Origin: UBA7672 sp963784415
GTDB lineage: Bacteria; Pseudomonadota; Alphaproteobacteria; Caulobacterales; Hyphomonadaceae
DNA length: 64,000 nt
Direction of reading: 5' to 3'
NCBI GenBank assembly: GCA_963784415.1
Contig: CAWARK010000016.1
Location: forward strand, 1 to 64,000
This document shows, piece after piece, positions 54,693-64,000 of the stretch. The notes under the pieces are model-generated. The model was given only the letters and a program-made list of their open reading frames with translations, made no database searches and was not told where the DNA came from. Each line of letters starts with the position of its first letter. The first letter of the stretch is position 1. The position numbers and the translations under genes were made by a program.

Positions 54693-55130
54693 CTATTCCA
54701 GTTCGGACACGACGATGAATTGCGGGGCTTCGGCGAAGCCCATGAACTGACCCATGATGCCCTGCACCGTGGCGCCCGGCATGTCTTCGGCGACGAAGCC
54801 GTCCATGTCGGATACCGAGAACGTCTCGATGTACTGCACGCTCGGCTTGCCATCGCCCATCAGGAGTTTTTCAGCGCGCATGGTCTGGAAGTCGGCGACG
54901 CGCGCGAGGCCGCGCATTGTCGGATGATCGGTCGACTTCACCCAGGCTTCGAAGTCGGCCGGCGTGACGCCAGCTTTCAGCGAGTAGAGAATGATGAGGT
55001 TGACCGGCTTGTGCACGGCCACGGGCGCAGGCGTTTCGACAACCGCGGGGGTCGGCTCTGCAGGCGCCGGCGCGGGCGCACACGCAACAGCGGAGATCAT
55101 CAGCGGCAGCGCAAGGAGAAGGCGTTTCAT
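54693..55130 (-). CDS. Lipoprotein with REDY/HapK-like (dimeric alpha/beta barrel) domain
   Basis: A 145-residue protein. Lipobox in LPLMISAVACAP, then a Pro/Ala-rich linker (PAPAPAEPTPAVVETPAP) and a small domain: VNLIILYSLKAGVTPADFEAWVKSTDHPTMRGLARVADFQTMRAE, VQYIETFSVSDMDGFVAEDMPG. The pattern LYxLKxGVxxxDFExWVxxTDxPxMRGLxxVxxF resembles REDY-like proteins related to HapK and RedY of prodigiosin clusters. No such cluster is near, so the function is unknown. Confidence 0.75.
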   Translation of the reverse strand: MKRLLLALPLMISAVACAPAPAPAEPTPAVVETPAPVAVHKPVNLIILYSLKAGVTPADFEAWVKSTDHPTMRGLARVADFQTMRAEKLLMGDGKPSVQYIETFSVSDMDGFVAEDMPGATVQGIMGQFMGFAEAPQFIVVSELE

Positions 55131-55278
55131 CAGCGTGGTTCCTGTTGTGTTGACGTATTGCGGTTCGCCCGCCGGGCAAGATTCATGATTCGTGATCGCA
55201 GCCTTCCCCGCGCGAACCGTAGTCTGCCTGCGCGATCAAGAGAAGCGCTCGGACACTTTCTTCGTAAGGTCTGGCGCG

Positions 55279-55900
55279 CTATCGCGCCCTTACGTCAAAG
55301 CCGAGCGCTTGCGCGATGGAAGCGGTCTGCTTGATGTCGATGATGGCGCCGGTGATGACGACTTCCCTCGGGTCCAGCGTCGCCCAGATCGCTTCCGCGC
55401 AGGTCACATGTCGTAAAGTCGGCGCCGCTCAGCGTCGCGAGCGAGAGATCGCAATTGCGTAGGACACTACCCTTACACCGCGTGCGGGTTAAATCGGCTT
55501 CACGCAAGCGAACGCCATCGAACTGCGCCGAGCCCAGGTCTGCGCCAACGAGGCCGGCGAATGACCAGTCGCCCTCCTTCACCTGCATGATCTCGAACGC
55601 GCAACCCTCGAACACGCTGCCCATCAGCTTGCAACGGATGAAACGCACGTCGAAGAATTTGACGCCGACGAACGTGCAATTGAGGAAGGCCGTATCTTCG
55701 TGCACGGACGAATTGAAACGCGCCCTGCGGAACGTGCACCGGTTGAAGACCGATCCGGCGTTGTGCGCCTCTCTCATGTCGAGATCGGTGAAGAGCACAT
55801 CGCTGTACTGCTCGCGGTCGAGCTTGCGCCCGTCCCAGTTTGCGCTCGCAACGATCGAGATTGTCGGAGGTCTGCCAGACCCGGAGGCGCGATCGGCCAT
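55279..55900 (-). CDS. Pentapeptide repeat protein, one frameshift near the end
   Basis: About 206 residues after removing an extra base near 55378. Many A(D/N)LxX-type repeats: FTDLDMREAHNAGSVFNRCTF, VRFIRCKLMGSVFEGCAFE, FAGLVGADLGSAQFDGVRLREADLTRTRCKGSVLRNCDLSLATLSGADFTTCDLRGSDLG, predicting a right-handed beta helix. Corrected, it ends REVVITGAIIDIKQTASIAQALGFDVRAR. Some members mimic DNA and protect gyrase from quinolones; no direct evidence here. Confidence 0.87.
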
Positions 55901-55915
55901 CGTGTCGCCCTTCGC

Positions 55916-56080
55916 CTAGCGGCGCAGCATCTGCGCGATCGCGAAGAACGCCACCACCGCAACGATAGCCAGCAGGACGAGGCCGACGCGGGAGATCAGC
56001 TGTCGGCGTTCAGTTGCAGACGCTGCAGGCGCGCTACGGCGAACGGCGGCGGCTCTGCGTCTGCTCTTGCGGTTGCTCAT
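55916..56080 (-). CDS. Small single-pass membrane protein (54 residues)
   Basis: ATG 56080 begins MSNRKSRRRAAAVRRSAPAA, a highly basic N-terminus, followed by RQLISRVGLVLLAIVAVVAF and FAIAQMLRR with one membrane helix and a basic end. It is 15 bases upstream of the pentapeptide gene on the same strand. Function unknown. Confidence 0.6.
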   Translation of the reverse strand: MSNRKSRRRAAAVRRSAPAASATERRQLISRVGLVLLAIVAVVAFFAIAQMLRR

Positions 56081-56172
56081 GACACGGGAGCTTCTACCTC
56101 ATTGGCCCGGCGGCCAAGAGCAAGAATGGAGCGCGTCCAGCATCAGGGATGCCGTACGCCGTCCCGTTGCGC

Positions 56173-56349
56173 TCAGAGAAGCGGGGCGGACTGCAGTCCA
56201 ACCCAGAACGCGCCGACCAGCAGTATCACTGTGAACACTGCGTAGGCGCCGTTCCGGAAGCCGGCATTGCGCTCGGCCTTCAATTCCAGGCTGCGCAACT
56301 CCTCATCGGATATGGGCCTGTTCAGCGAACTGTCCTGTATCGTCTGCAT
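56173..56349 (-). CDS. Small single-pass membrane protein (58 residues)
   Basis: Reads MQTIQDSSLNRPISDEELRS, then LELKAERNAGFRNGAYAVFTVILLVGAFWVGLQSAPLL: a soluble charged N-terminus and one C-terminal membrane helix. An ATG 12 bases upstream is also possible. Function unknown. Confidence 0.6.
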   Translation of the reverse strand: MQTIQDSSLNRPISDEELRSLELKAERNAGFRNGAYAVFTVILLVGAFWVGLQSAPLL

Positions 56350-56670
56350 CCGTGAACCCAAGGAGCTTCCAGACTCTCAAGACCGGCCAGCGCGACCAGA
56401 TCGAGAGCCACACTCCCTTATTACACGGAATTCTATGCGAATCATCCTGCTAAATAAGAGAAAATGCGAGAATGCGTCGCATTTAGTCTTGAAAATACCT
56501 CTCACGAAATGGGAGTCGCCCGTTTCGCGCCATTTCCGCTGAGGCAACGGAGCGAGCACGTTGCACGCTGTGGAGATGGGCCGCCGCGCGCGGGTTTCGG
56601 GGTGCAGACTGATCGGTCGCGCTCTAGTCTTCTGGTGCGGCGCCCCAACGGCTCGCGGGGAGTTTGCACC
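56350..56670. other. Intergenic region without a convincing gene
   Basis: About 320 bases before the CaiB gene, partly AT-rich around 56420-56500. It holds an inverted repeat AAATGCGA/TCGCATTT (56462-56469 and 56477-56484). No other feature is recognised; it presumably contains the promoters of the divergent genes. Confidence 0.5.
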
Positions 56671-57852
56671 ATGGCGCCTGAACAGCTCGGCTATCCGCTC
56701 GAAGGCCTGAAGGTGCTCGATTTCTCGCGCGTGCTGGCGGGGCCGTTTGCCGGGCGGATGCTGAGCGACCTTGGCGCGGAGGTCGTGAAGGTCGAGCCGC
56801 CGGAAGGCGATACCAGCCGGCTGTGGGGCAAGATGACGGCCGGGATTTCCGGCTACTTCAACATGATCAACGCCGGCAAGCAGGGCATCTCGATCGATCT
56901 GCGGGCTGAAGGCTCGCAGGAGCTGGTGCTGGCGCTGGTGAAGCATGCCGACGTGGTGCTGGAGAATTTCCGGCCCGATGTGATGCCGCGCCTGGGGATC
57001 GGTTACGAGACGCTGGCGAAAGCGAATCCAAAATTGATCATGCTGTCGATTTCCGGGTTCGGTCAGGGCGGACCTGAATCGCAGAAGCCGGCCTATGCGC
57101 CGATCGTGCATGCGGAGCTGGGCCTGATCGACCGCACGCTTCGCCATCAGGGCGTGAAGGTCGACCTGCCGCTGTCGGTGGCGGACACGAATGCGGGACT
57201 GCACGGGCTGGTCGCCCTGCTGTCGGCGGTGATCATGCGGCAGCGGACAGGGCTGGGCCAGCACATCGACCTGTCGATGATGGATGCGACGCTGGTGAGC
57301 GACGATAGTTTCCACTACGAGATCGAGGACTCCGAAGCGACGCGCAACCTGCCGCCCGACATGTGGGACACGGGCGTCGGCGCCATCCTGGTGTCGGTGG
57401 ATTTCCGTTGGCTGTGGAAGCTGCTGACCACGCAGTTCGGCATGAGTGATCCGGCAACGCCGCAGATGGATCTCGACACGAAGATTGCGGCGCGGCGCGA
57501 TGCCGTGTCGCGCTTCATGATGGGCCTGTCATCATGGGAGGCAGTTGAGGAGGCTATGGCCAAGATGAACCTCGCCTGGGGCCGTGTGCGCTCCGGCAAG
57601 ACACTGCGCGAACAGCCGACGCTCGCCTTCCGGAAGTCGGTGGTCGATATCGATGATCGCGCCGGCGGCGTGCGGCCGATGGCGCAGACGCCCTATCGCT
57701 TCTCGCAGGCGGCCAGTGGCGTGCGCGGCCCCGCGCCCCACAAGGGCGAGCACAATGCCGAGGTCCTGCGCAGCTGGCTCGGCCTGTCGGATGCGGAGAT
57801 CGCAGCGCTGGCGGAACGGGGGATTCTTACGCGCGACGAAGAGCGGACCTAA
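56671..57852 (+). CDS. CaiB/BaiF family CoA transferase (class III)
   Basis: A 393-residue protein. N-terminal LEGLKVLDFSRVLAGPFAGRMLSDLGAEVVKVEPPEGDTSR is the family signature, followed by GKQGISIDLRAEGSQELVLALVKHADVVLENFRPDVM and LSISGFGQGGPESQKPAY, with LGLIDRT in the catalytic region. The C-terminal lobe reads GPAPHKGEHNAEVLRSWLGLSDAEI. It transfers CoA between carboxylic acids (for example in carnitine or branched-acid metabolism); the substrate is unknown. ATG 56671 gives the standard start. Its stop overlaps that of recQ. Confidence 0.93.
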   Translation: MAPEQLGYPLEGLKVLDFSRVLAGPFAGRMLSDLGAEVVKVEPPEGDTSRLWGKMTAGISGYFNMINAGKQGISIDLRAEGSQELVLALVKHADVVLENFRPDVMPRLGIGYETLAKANPKLIMLSISGFGQGGPESQKPAYAPIVHAELGLIDRTLRHQGVKVDLPLSVADTNAGLHGLVALLSAVIMRQRTGLGQHIDLSMMDATLVSDDSFHYEIEDSEATRNLPPDMWDTGVGAILVSVDFRWLWKLLTTQFGMSDPATPQMDLDTKIAARRDAVSRFMMGLSSWEAVEEAMAKMNLAWGRVRSGKTLREQPTLAFRKSVVDIDDRAGGVRPMAQTPYRFSQAASGVRGPAPHKGEHNAEVLRSWLGLSDAEIAALAERGILTRDEERT

Positions 57853-59654
57853 GCCGCCTTGGCGATCACCGCGAGGAACTGCGCGCCATAGCGCTCGAGC
57901 TTGGCCTTGCCGATGCCCGAGAGTGCGCCCATCGCTTCCAGCGTTGCAGGCCGAGCCTCGGCCATCGCACGCAGTGTGGTGTCGTGGAAAGACGACGTAG
58001 GGCGGCACGTTCTGAGACTTCGCGAGGCTGGCGCGCTCCGCGCGCAGACAGTTCGAACAGCGACACGGCGCCGGTCGACAATGTCCGCGATCGCTGCGCG
58101 ACCGGCGCGGGGATTTCGTCTTCGCCCGCTCCCGGCGCAGCATGATCTTCTGCTCGCCGCGCAGCACGGGTCGCGCTTCTTCGCTGAGGCTCAATCCACC
58201 ATGCTCGCCGCTGACGATGACGAGGCCTGAGGCGGAAATCTGGCGCAGCACGGACTGCCAGGTCTTTGCGTCAATGTCCGATCCCTTGCCGAAGATCTGC
58301 AGCTTGTCGTGACCGAATTTCTCGACCTTCTCGGTCACCTTGCCGGTCACCACATCGACGATGTGCATCACGCCGAAGCGCTCGCCTGTGCGATAGATGG
58401 CGGACATCGCCTTGATGGCGGCTTCAGTCGCGTCCCACGTGTCGGCGGGCGAGAGGCAGTTATCGCAGTTGCCGCAATTGCCGGGATGCTCTTCGCCGAA
58501 CCAGGACAGGATCGCCTGGCGGCGGCATTGCGTCGTCTCGCAGATATTGAGGAGCGCGTTGAGCTTCTGCCGCTCGATGCTCTTCACCTCGTCGGGCGCT
58601 GCACCTTCGTCGATCATGCGGCGGCGCTGGACGACGTCGTTCATCGCATAGCACATCCAGGCTGCGGCCGGATCGCCATCGCGGCCTGCCCTGCCGGTTT
58701 CCTGATAGTAGGCCTCGACCGAGCCCGGCATGTCGGTGTGAGCGACAAAGCGCACGTCCGGCTTGTCGATGCCCATGCCGAACGCGACGGTCGCAACCAT
58801 CACGACGCCATCCTCTTTGAGGAACGCATCCTGGTTACGCGAGCGGACGGAAGGCGTCCATACCGGCGTGATAGGGCAGTGCGCGGATGCCGTGCTCGTT
58901 CAGCCACTCCGCCGTCTGCTCCACCTTCTTGCGCGAGAGGCAGTAGACGATGCCGCTTTCGCCCGCATGGGTCGCGAGGAAGTCGCGCAGCTGTTCCTTG
59001 CCCTTGTCGCGCTGGACGATGGTGTAGGAAATATTCGGACGATCGAAACTGCTGGCGAAGATGCGCGCATCCTGCAGGCCAAGACGTTCGATGATGTCGG
59101 CGCGCGTCGCCGGATCGGCGGTGGCGGTGAGCGCGATGCGCGGCACGCCGGGGAAGTTGGCGGCGATGTGGGAAAGCTCGCGATACTCCGGCCGGAAAGT
59201 CGTGACCCCATTGGCTGACGCAGTGCGCCTCATCGATGGCGAAGAGGCTGATGTGGGCGTCGTGCAACATCTGCTGGAAGCCGGACGTCACGAGACGTTC
59301 GGGCGCGACGTAGAGAAGCTTCAGCCGGTCCTCGCGCAGGTCGTCGCGCACGGCGCGCGCCTCGTCGTGATTCAGCGAGGAGTTCAGCATGGCCGCCGGA
59401 ACACCGGCCTGCTTCAGCGCCTCGACCTGATCGCGCATCAGGGCGATCAGCGGCGACACGATGATGGCAACACCCGGACGGCATAGGGCCGGAACCTGAT
59501 AGCACAGCGACTTGCCCGCGCCCGTCGGAAACAACACGACGGCATCGCCCCCGCCCGTCACATGGCGAACGACATCACCCTGCTGGCCGCGGAAACTGGC
59601 GTGGCCAAATACATCCGCAAGGATGGCGTCAGGGGTAAAGGGCCTATCGTACAT
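57849..59654 (-). CDS. recQ: RecQ DNA helicase, about five frameshifts
   Basis: About 600 residues when four apparent insertions (near 59194, 58851, 58048, 57988) and one deletion (near 58121) are corrected. 3'-5' helicase in recombination and repair. Motifs: FRGQQGDVV (motif 0), VLFPTGAGKSLCYQVPAL (I), FAIDEAHCVSQWGHDF (II), ALTATADPATR (III), VATVAFGMGIDKPDVRFV (V), YYQETGRAGRDGDPA (VI), zinc-binding cysteines in CRRQAILSWFGEEHPGNCGNCDNC, then RQC and an HRDC domain (LEAMGALSGIGKAKLERYG). This is the most disrupted gene of the window, so a real pseudogene cannot be excluded. Confidence 0.92.
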
Positions 59655-59803
59655 GCTTCCGTTCCAGCGCGCGCCGAATCACATACGCGACTGGCGCCAT
59701 CATCAATCATCTCGCCGCTGTTTTGTCTGTGAGTTGACGCTCACAATACCGCTCTCTAGCGTTCCATGCAGACCATTCGCCGCATCCTCGGGAGTTCTAC
59801 GAC

Positions 59804-60355
59804 ATGAAGTTCGATTTGTTCGCATCGGCCGCCATGCTGGCCATGGGTCTTGCAGCATGCGGCGGCGGTGAACCCGCTCCGGCGGAACCAAAGCCTGTCG
59901 CCGAAGTAACGCCTGCGCCGGCCCCGGAACCTGTCGCCACGCCCGCCAGCGCAATGGGCGAGACGCCTGCCGATGTTCCGGCGTTCATGCACGAGCGTCA
60001 CGAGAAGTACGAAGACCTCGGCAAGAATTTCAAGGTGATCGCTGACAACAGCAAGTCCGCCTCGCCCGACATGGCTGCCGTCACCACCGCCGCCGCGAAG
60101 GTGAAAGCCTATGCGGACGAGATGGGCACGTGGTTTCCGCCGGGCACCGCCGCCGAAGTCGGCAAGCCGGGCGCGAAGCCGGTGATCTGGACGGACCGCG
60201 CCGGGTTCGATGCGGCGCTCGCCAAGCTGCAGGTCGAGGCGACCAAGCTTGCGGCGGTCACCGATGCAGCCGGTCTGAAAGCGCAATTCCCCGCGACCGG
60301 CGGCGCCTGCAAGAACTGCCACGACACCTATCGGGAACCGCACAAGGACAAGTAG
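59804..60355 (+). CDS. Cytochrome c'-type lipoprotein
   Basis: A 183-residue protein. Lipobox MAMGLAAC at the N-terminus, a Pro/Ala/Glu linker, then a four-helix domain with MHERHEKYEDLGKNFKVI and the C-terminal haem site CKNCHDTYR, the arrangement of class II cytochromes c (c'). It is anchored to a membrane in the periplasm. The next gene, a b561-type cytochrome, starts three bases after its stop, so both probably form an electron-transfer pair. Confidence 0.9.
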   Translation: MKFDLFASAAMLAMGLAACGGGEPAPAEPKPVAEVTPAPAPEPVATPASAMGETPADVPAFMHERHEKYEDLGKNFKVIADNSKSASPDMAAVTTAAAKVKAYADEMGTWFPPGTAAEVGKPGAKPVIWTDRAGFDAALAKLQVEATKLAAVTDAAGLKAQFPATGGACKNCHDTYREPHKDK

Positions 60356-60358
60356 CCG

Positions 60359-61049
60359 ATGCCGTCTGATCAGCCGCAGGCCTCGCCTGCGCCTTCGACA
60401 CAGAAGGTGTGGGATGCGCCAACGCGGCTGGTCCATTGGCTTTTCGTGTTCTGCGTCGCGTTCTCGTGGTGGACGGTCGAGAACGACCGGATGGACTGGC
60501 ACTATCTGTCAGGCCTGACGCTGCTCGGCCTTCTGGTGTTCCGCATCTACTGGGGCTTTGCCGGACCGGAGACGACGCGCTTTGCGCAGTTCATCAAAGG
60601 ACCGCGCGCAGTCGCCAACTACCTGCCCAAACTGTTGAAGCCGAACTATCGCGCAGCCTTCGGGCACAACCCGCTCGGCGCGTTCAGCGTCGTGGCGATC
60701 CTCGGCGCGCTGATCACGCAGGTGACGCTCGGCCTCTTCGCCTCGGACACCGACGGCCTCGAGTCGGGTCCTCTCTCCCGCTATGTCGACTACGATTTCG
60801 CAAAAGATGCAGGCGACCTGCACGAGGATTTCTTCAACGTGCTGCTGGTGCTGATCGGCCTGCACATCGCGGCGATCGTTTTCTATCTCGTGATCGAAGC
60901 GCACCAATCTCATCGGCCCGATGTTCACCGGCCAGCGTCGCGCCGAGAATGTCGAAGGGCCAGCGTCAGGCATTGCGCCCGTGCCGCTGTGGCGGTTTGC
61001 AATCGGTGTGGTGATCGCAGTTGGGCTGGTGTGGGTGGTGGCCCGCTAG
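60359..61049 (+). CDS. Cytochrome b561 family protein, one frameshift
   Basis: About 229 residues after removing one extra base at 60902. Membrane di-haem protein: KVWDAPTRLVHWLFVFCVAFSWWT (first haem His), LSGLTLLGLLVFRIYWGFAG, HEDFFNVLLVLIGLHIAAIVFYLVI (further His), and after the shift TNLIGPMFTGQRRAENVEGP with a final membrane helix FAIGVVIAVGLVWVVAR. Probably passes electrons from quinol to the preceding cytochrome c'. Convergent with zapA, stops overlapping. Confidence 0.9.
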
Positions 61050-61372
61050 CTCGCCTCGTCCACGCGGCGCGACAGCATCTCGATCCGCGCAGCGGCGTCG
61101 GTCAGCAGCGTGGCGGCGCGGTTCTCGAGGCTGCGGATGCGATCGTCGAGCGCAGCGGCGCCGGTATCGACGGCCTGCGCATCCAGTTCGTCCAGCAGCG
61201 AAATCCCGGCGGCGAGAAACAGGCGCTCAGGCCCGATGTCGCCCAGCGCCTCGCTAAGCTCGCTCACGCGCTGGTCGAAACGCGCGCCGAGCTCTTCGAG
61301 CCGGGCTTCCTGGCCGGGGGCGCAGCTCAGCGCATAGCGCTTTCCGGCGATGGAGATGTCAGCCTTGGCCAC
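61046..61372 (-). CDS. zapA: Cell division protein ZapA
   Basis: A 108-residue FtsZ-ring associated protein. ADISIAGKRYALSCAPGQEARLEELGARFDQRVSELSEALG is the ZapA head; the C-terminal helix LLDELDAQAVDTGAAALDDRIRSLENRAATLLTDAAARIEMLSRRV forms the coiled coil. The start is a GTG (V/M-AKADISI) at 61372; the longer frame upstream is not ZapA-like. It is preceded on the same strand by the DUF4164 gene. Confidence 0.85.
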   Translation of the reverse strand: MAKADISIAGKRYALSCAPGQEARLEELGARFDQRVSELSEALGDIGPERLFLAAGISLLDELDAQAVDTGAAALDDRIRSLENRAATLLTDAAARIEMLSRRVDEAS

Positions 61373-61410
61373 GAGACAGTCCGCCTTTCCGCACCACCAT
61401 AAACCCAATT

Positions 61411-61698
61411 CTAGACCTTGCCGAGCGCTTCGCGAACTTCGGAGATCGCAGCGCCCAGCGCCTCCGACGCCTCGTCGGCCAGACGCTGAAGTTCCTTCTC
61501 TCTCGCTTTCGCAACGTCAAGGTCGCCAGCGAGGCGAGCGCGGTCCTTGCGCAACGCCTCAGCCTCCTTTTCGTGCCCTCGATGGCCATCCAGACGCTCG
61601 AAAAGCCCGTCGAGACGCCCTTCGAGACGGTCGATAGCCGCCTCGAGACGCTTCAGCGCCGCATCCATATCTTCCGGATTTTCAGGCGCTTCGGCCAT
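61411..61698 (-). CDS. DUF4164 coiled-coil protein
   Basis: A 95-residue, almost entirely coiled-coil protein: MDAALKRLEAAIDRLEGRLDGLFERLDG, then DRARLAGDLDVAKAREKELQRLADEASEALGAAISEVREAL. It is encoded just upstream of zapA, the usual position of DUF4164 in Alphaproteobacteria. A cell-division link is suggested only by this neighbourhood. Divergent from tkt. Confidence 0.85.
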   Translation of the reverse strand: MAEAPENPEDMDAALKRLEAAIDRLEGRLDGLFERLDGHRGHEKEAEALRKDRARLAGDLDVAKAREKELQRLADEASEALGAAISEVREALGKV

Positions 61699-61845
61699 CC
61701 CCGCATCCTTTCAGCGGGTCCTATTTGATGCCTGTGAACAAAGCGCGCAATGGCGAGCTGCGGCGGGAAATCCCCTTTGAACAGCGACGCAAAGCCGTTA
61801 ACCAGCCCCACAACCCGCCTCCAACGTCCCGCCGGAGAACCAGAC

Positions 61846-63815
61846 ATGGCCCAACTTCCGCTCGCCAACGCGATCCGGGCTCTGAGCATGGACGCAGTCG
61901 AGAAAGCCGCCAGCGGCCATTGCGGCCTTCCCCTCGGCTTCGCCGACGTCGCGACGTTGCTCTATCAGGAATTCCTGAAGTTCGACGCCGCCAACCCGGA
62001 ATGGCCCGACCGCGACCGCCTGATCCTTTCCGCCGGCCACGGCTCGATGCTGCTCTACTCGCTTCTCTTCCTCACCGGCTCGCCCGACGTGACGCTCGAG
62101 GAGATCAGGAACTTCCGCCAGCTCGGCTCGAAGACGCCCGGCCACCCGGAGTTCGGCCACACACGCGGCGTCGAGACCACGACCGGCCCGCTGGGTCAGG
62201 GGCTCGCCAACGCGGTCGGCATGGCGATGGCCGAGCGCCACCTCAATGCGCGCTTCGGCGACGATCTCGTCAACCACAAGACCTATGTGATCGCGGGCGA
62301 TGGTTGCCTCATGGAAGGCATCAGCCAGGAAGCGCTGACGCTGGCCGGGCACATGCGCCTCAAGAACCTGATCGTCCTTTTCGACGACAACGCCGTCACC
62401 ATCGATGGCTCGACCGGCATGGCGGACGACACCGACCAGATCAAGCGCTTCAAGGCGTCGGGCTGGGATGTGGCGCGCGTCGACGGCCACAACATGGACG
62501 CGGTGCGTGGCGCTTTGCTGGCGGCGCAGACGGCCGACCGTCCCACGCTGATCGCGTGCAAGACCATCATCGGCTATGGCGCGCCCAAGATCGCAGGCAC
62601 CGGCCCCGCGCATGGCGGCCCCTATGGCGCCGAAGAGATCGCCGGCATCCGCAAGGCGATCGACTGGCCGCACGCGCCGTTCGTGGTGCCGGATGAGATC
62701 CTCGCCGCCTGGCGCAAGATCGGCGCGCAGGGCGTCCGCCATCGCGAAGCCTGGGAGAAGCGCCTCGCCGCTTCCGACAAGCGCGCGACATTCGAAGCCG
62801 CCCTCTCCGGCAAGCTGCCGGACGGACGTCAGCGCGAAGATCAACGCGCACAAGAAGGCCGTCGTCGAAGGCCAGAAAGCCGACGCCACGCGTAAATGGT
62901 CTGGCGCGGCGCTGGAAATCCTCACCGAGTTGGTGCCGGAAATGGTCGGCGGCTCGGCCGATCTCACCGGCTCCAACAACACGCGCACCGCCGCCGCCAA
63001 GACGCCGCTCTCGGCCGAGAACTATGGCGGGCGTTATGTGCACTGGGGTATCCGCGAGCACGCGATGGCCGCCGCGATGAACGGCATGGCGCTGCACGGC
63101 GGCATCATCCCCTACTCCGGCACCTTCCTCGTCTTCTCGGATTACTCGCGCCCCGCCATCCGCCTCGGCGCGCTGATGAACCAGCGCGTGATCCATGTGA
63201 TGACGCACGACTCGATCGGCGTCGGCGAAGACGGCCCGACCCACCAGCCGGTCGAACACGTCGCCAGCCTGCGCAACATTCCGAACCTGCTCGTCTTCCG
63301 CCCCGCCGATGGCGTTGAATCCGCCGAGGCGTGGGAGATCGCGCTGAAGACCACGACCGGCCCGTCGCTGATCGCCCTCACCCGCCAGAACCTCGTCGCC
63401 GGCGCGCAAGACCCACACCGACGAGAACCTCGTGGCCAAAGGCGGCTATGTCGTCTCGCCCGCGACCAAGCCCGAAAAAGTCGTCCTGCTGGCGACCGGC
63501 TCCGAGGTCGAGATCGCGCTGGAAGCCCAGAAGACACTCGAAGCCGAAGGCATCGGCGCCCGCGTCGTCTCCATGCCGTGCTTCTCGCTGTTCGCCGCGC
63601 AACCCGAAAAGTACCGCTCGGAAACACTCGGCGGAAAACTGCCGAAAGTGGCCATCGAAGCAGGCATCCGCGACGGCTGGGACCGCTGGATCGGCCCCGA
63701 TGGCGGTTTTGTCGGCATGACCGGCTTCGGCGCTTCGGCTCCGTACAAGGCGCTCTACAAACACTTCGGCATCACTGCTGAAGCCGTCGTGAAAGCCGCC
63801 AAAGAGCGCCTGTAA
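61846..63815 (+). CDS. tkt: Transketolase, two frameshifts
   Basis: About 655 residues after removing extra bases at 62824 and 63407. Thiamine diphosphate enzyme of the pentose phosphate and Calvin-type pathways. Motifs: RALSMDAVEKAASGHCGLPLG, LSAGHGSMLLYSLLFLTG, TTGPLGQGLANAVGMAMAE, TPP-binding VIAGDGCLMEGISQEALTLAGH...LFDDN, HWGIREHAMAAAMNGMALHGG (catalytic Glu) and HDSIGVGEDGPTHQPVEH. The C-terminal domain includes ATGSEVEIALEAQ and VGMTGFGASAPYKALYKHFGIT. It precedes a probable gap gene. Confidence 0.96.
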
Positions 63816-63983
63816 CAGGCGTTATCGCCTACCTCACGAAGTGCTGCATTGAATTGCGCGATTTTCACCGCGCAAGGCACTCGCATCGCGCCGAAAATCC
63901 GGTATTAGCCCCCGCATAAGACCGCGGCCCGTCAGGCCCCTTTCCTGCATCCGGGCCAGCATTGGATTTTTGAGGTTTTAGCG

Positions 63984-64000
63984 ATGGCTGTTCGTGTTGC
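63984..64000 (+). CDS. Probable glyceraldehyde-3-phosphate dehydrogenase, only first codons present
   Basis: The window ends within MAVRVA, the N-terminus typical of Gap proteins, and gap commonly follows tkt in Alphaproteobacteria. The evidence is six residues plus gene order only. Confidence 0.5.

Noticed and set aside
57849..59654. Calling recQ a pseudogene outright
   Set aside because: It is the most disrupted gene, but all helicase motifs survive and other essential genes show the same kind of indels.
3996..63815. Genome-wide programmed +1 frameshifting as an explanation of the interrupted genes
   Set aside because: The shift sites share no slippery sequence, some shifts go the other way, and essential genes are affected; sequencing error is simpler.
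1..64000. tRNA, rRNA, CRISPR arrays, transposases, integrases or phage genes
   Set aside because: I looked for them along both strands and saw none; no direct-repeat array or att-like duplication was noticed.

Overview
The window is a high-GC stretch of an alphaproteobacterial chromosome, most likely from the Caulobacterales/Hyphomonadaceae (dimorphic, flagellated) group. The main evidence is a DivL-type kinase with tyrosine in place of the phospho-acceptor histidine, two perfect TTAA-N7-TTAA CtrA sites (upstream of divL and flgB), a ChvI/ChvG two-component system, a direct-repeat GTTC-N7-GTTC LexA box in front of imuA-imuB-dnaE2, and small alphaproteobacterial families (DUF4164, ZapA, a MazG-like protein, a REDY-like protein). 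I found no tRNA, rRNA, CRISPR array, insertion sequence or prophage.

Layout. 1-7.5 kb: sdhA and sdhB, separated by five genes that include two different Suppressor-of-Fused (SUFU) domain proteins. 7.7-9.8 kb: aquaporin, MAPEG protein, ArsC and a Pat-type acetyltransferase, resembling an arsenic-detoxification cassette. 10-13.9 kb: small regulators, an unknown conserved gene and a caspase-like protein whose halves appear to be circularly permuted. 14-17.2 kb: serA, a MazG-like protein and serC, with a structured serC leader. 17.3-26 kb: exported or lipid-anchored hydrolases, a transporter, a GMC oxidoreductase and an alkaline phosphatase. 26-32.6 kb: a MipZ/ParA-like ATPase, chvI-chvG, EIIA-Man, HPr and ahcY; hprK is missing from its usual place. 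33-40.3 kb: kup, a phosphohexomutase and divL. 40.4-46 kb: a serine hydrolase, a His/Met-rich (probably copper-related) pair, and the flagellar genes fliO-fliP diverging from flgB-flgC-fliE. 46-51.8 kb: the SOS mutagenesis cassette. 51.9-64 kb: a GntR regulator coupled to a third beta-lactamase-fold hydrolase, several small proteins, CaiB-type CoA transferase, recQ, cytochrome c'/b561, zapA, DUF4164, tkt and the first codons of a probable gap gene.

Many otherwise good genes, including the housekeeping genes serA, ahcY, tkt, fliP and divL, are interrupted by single-base indels. About 23 look like insertions and about 5 like deletions. Because essential genes are affected and the reading resumes perfectly in the new frame, I treat these as probable consensus errors and annotate the whole gene across the shift. 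Joined coordinates and protein lengths are therefore corrected estimates.

The most notable items are the apparently permuted caspase-like protein (13156-13869), the DivL/CtrA promoter architecture (37721-40340), the SUFU pair inside the split sdh locus, the arsenic-like cassette, and the PTS cluster without hprK.
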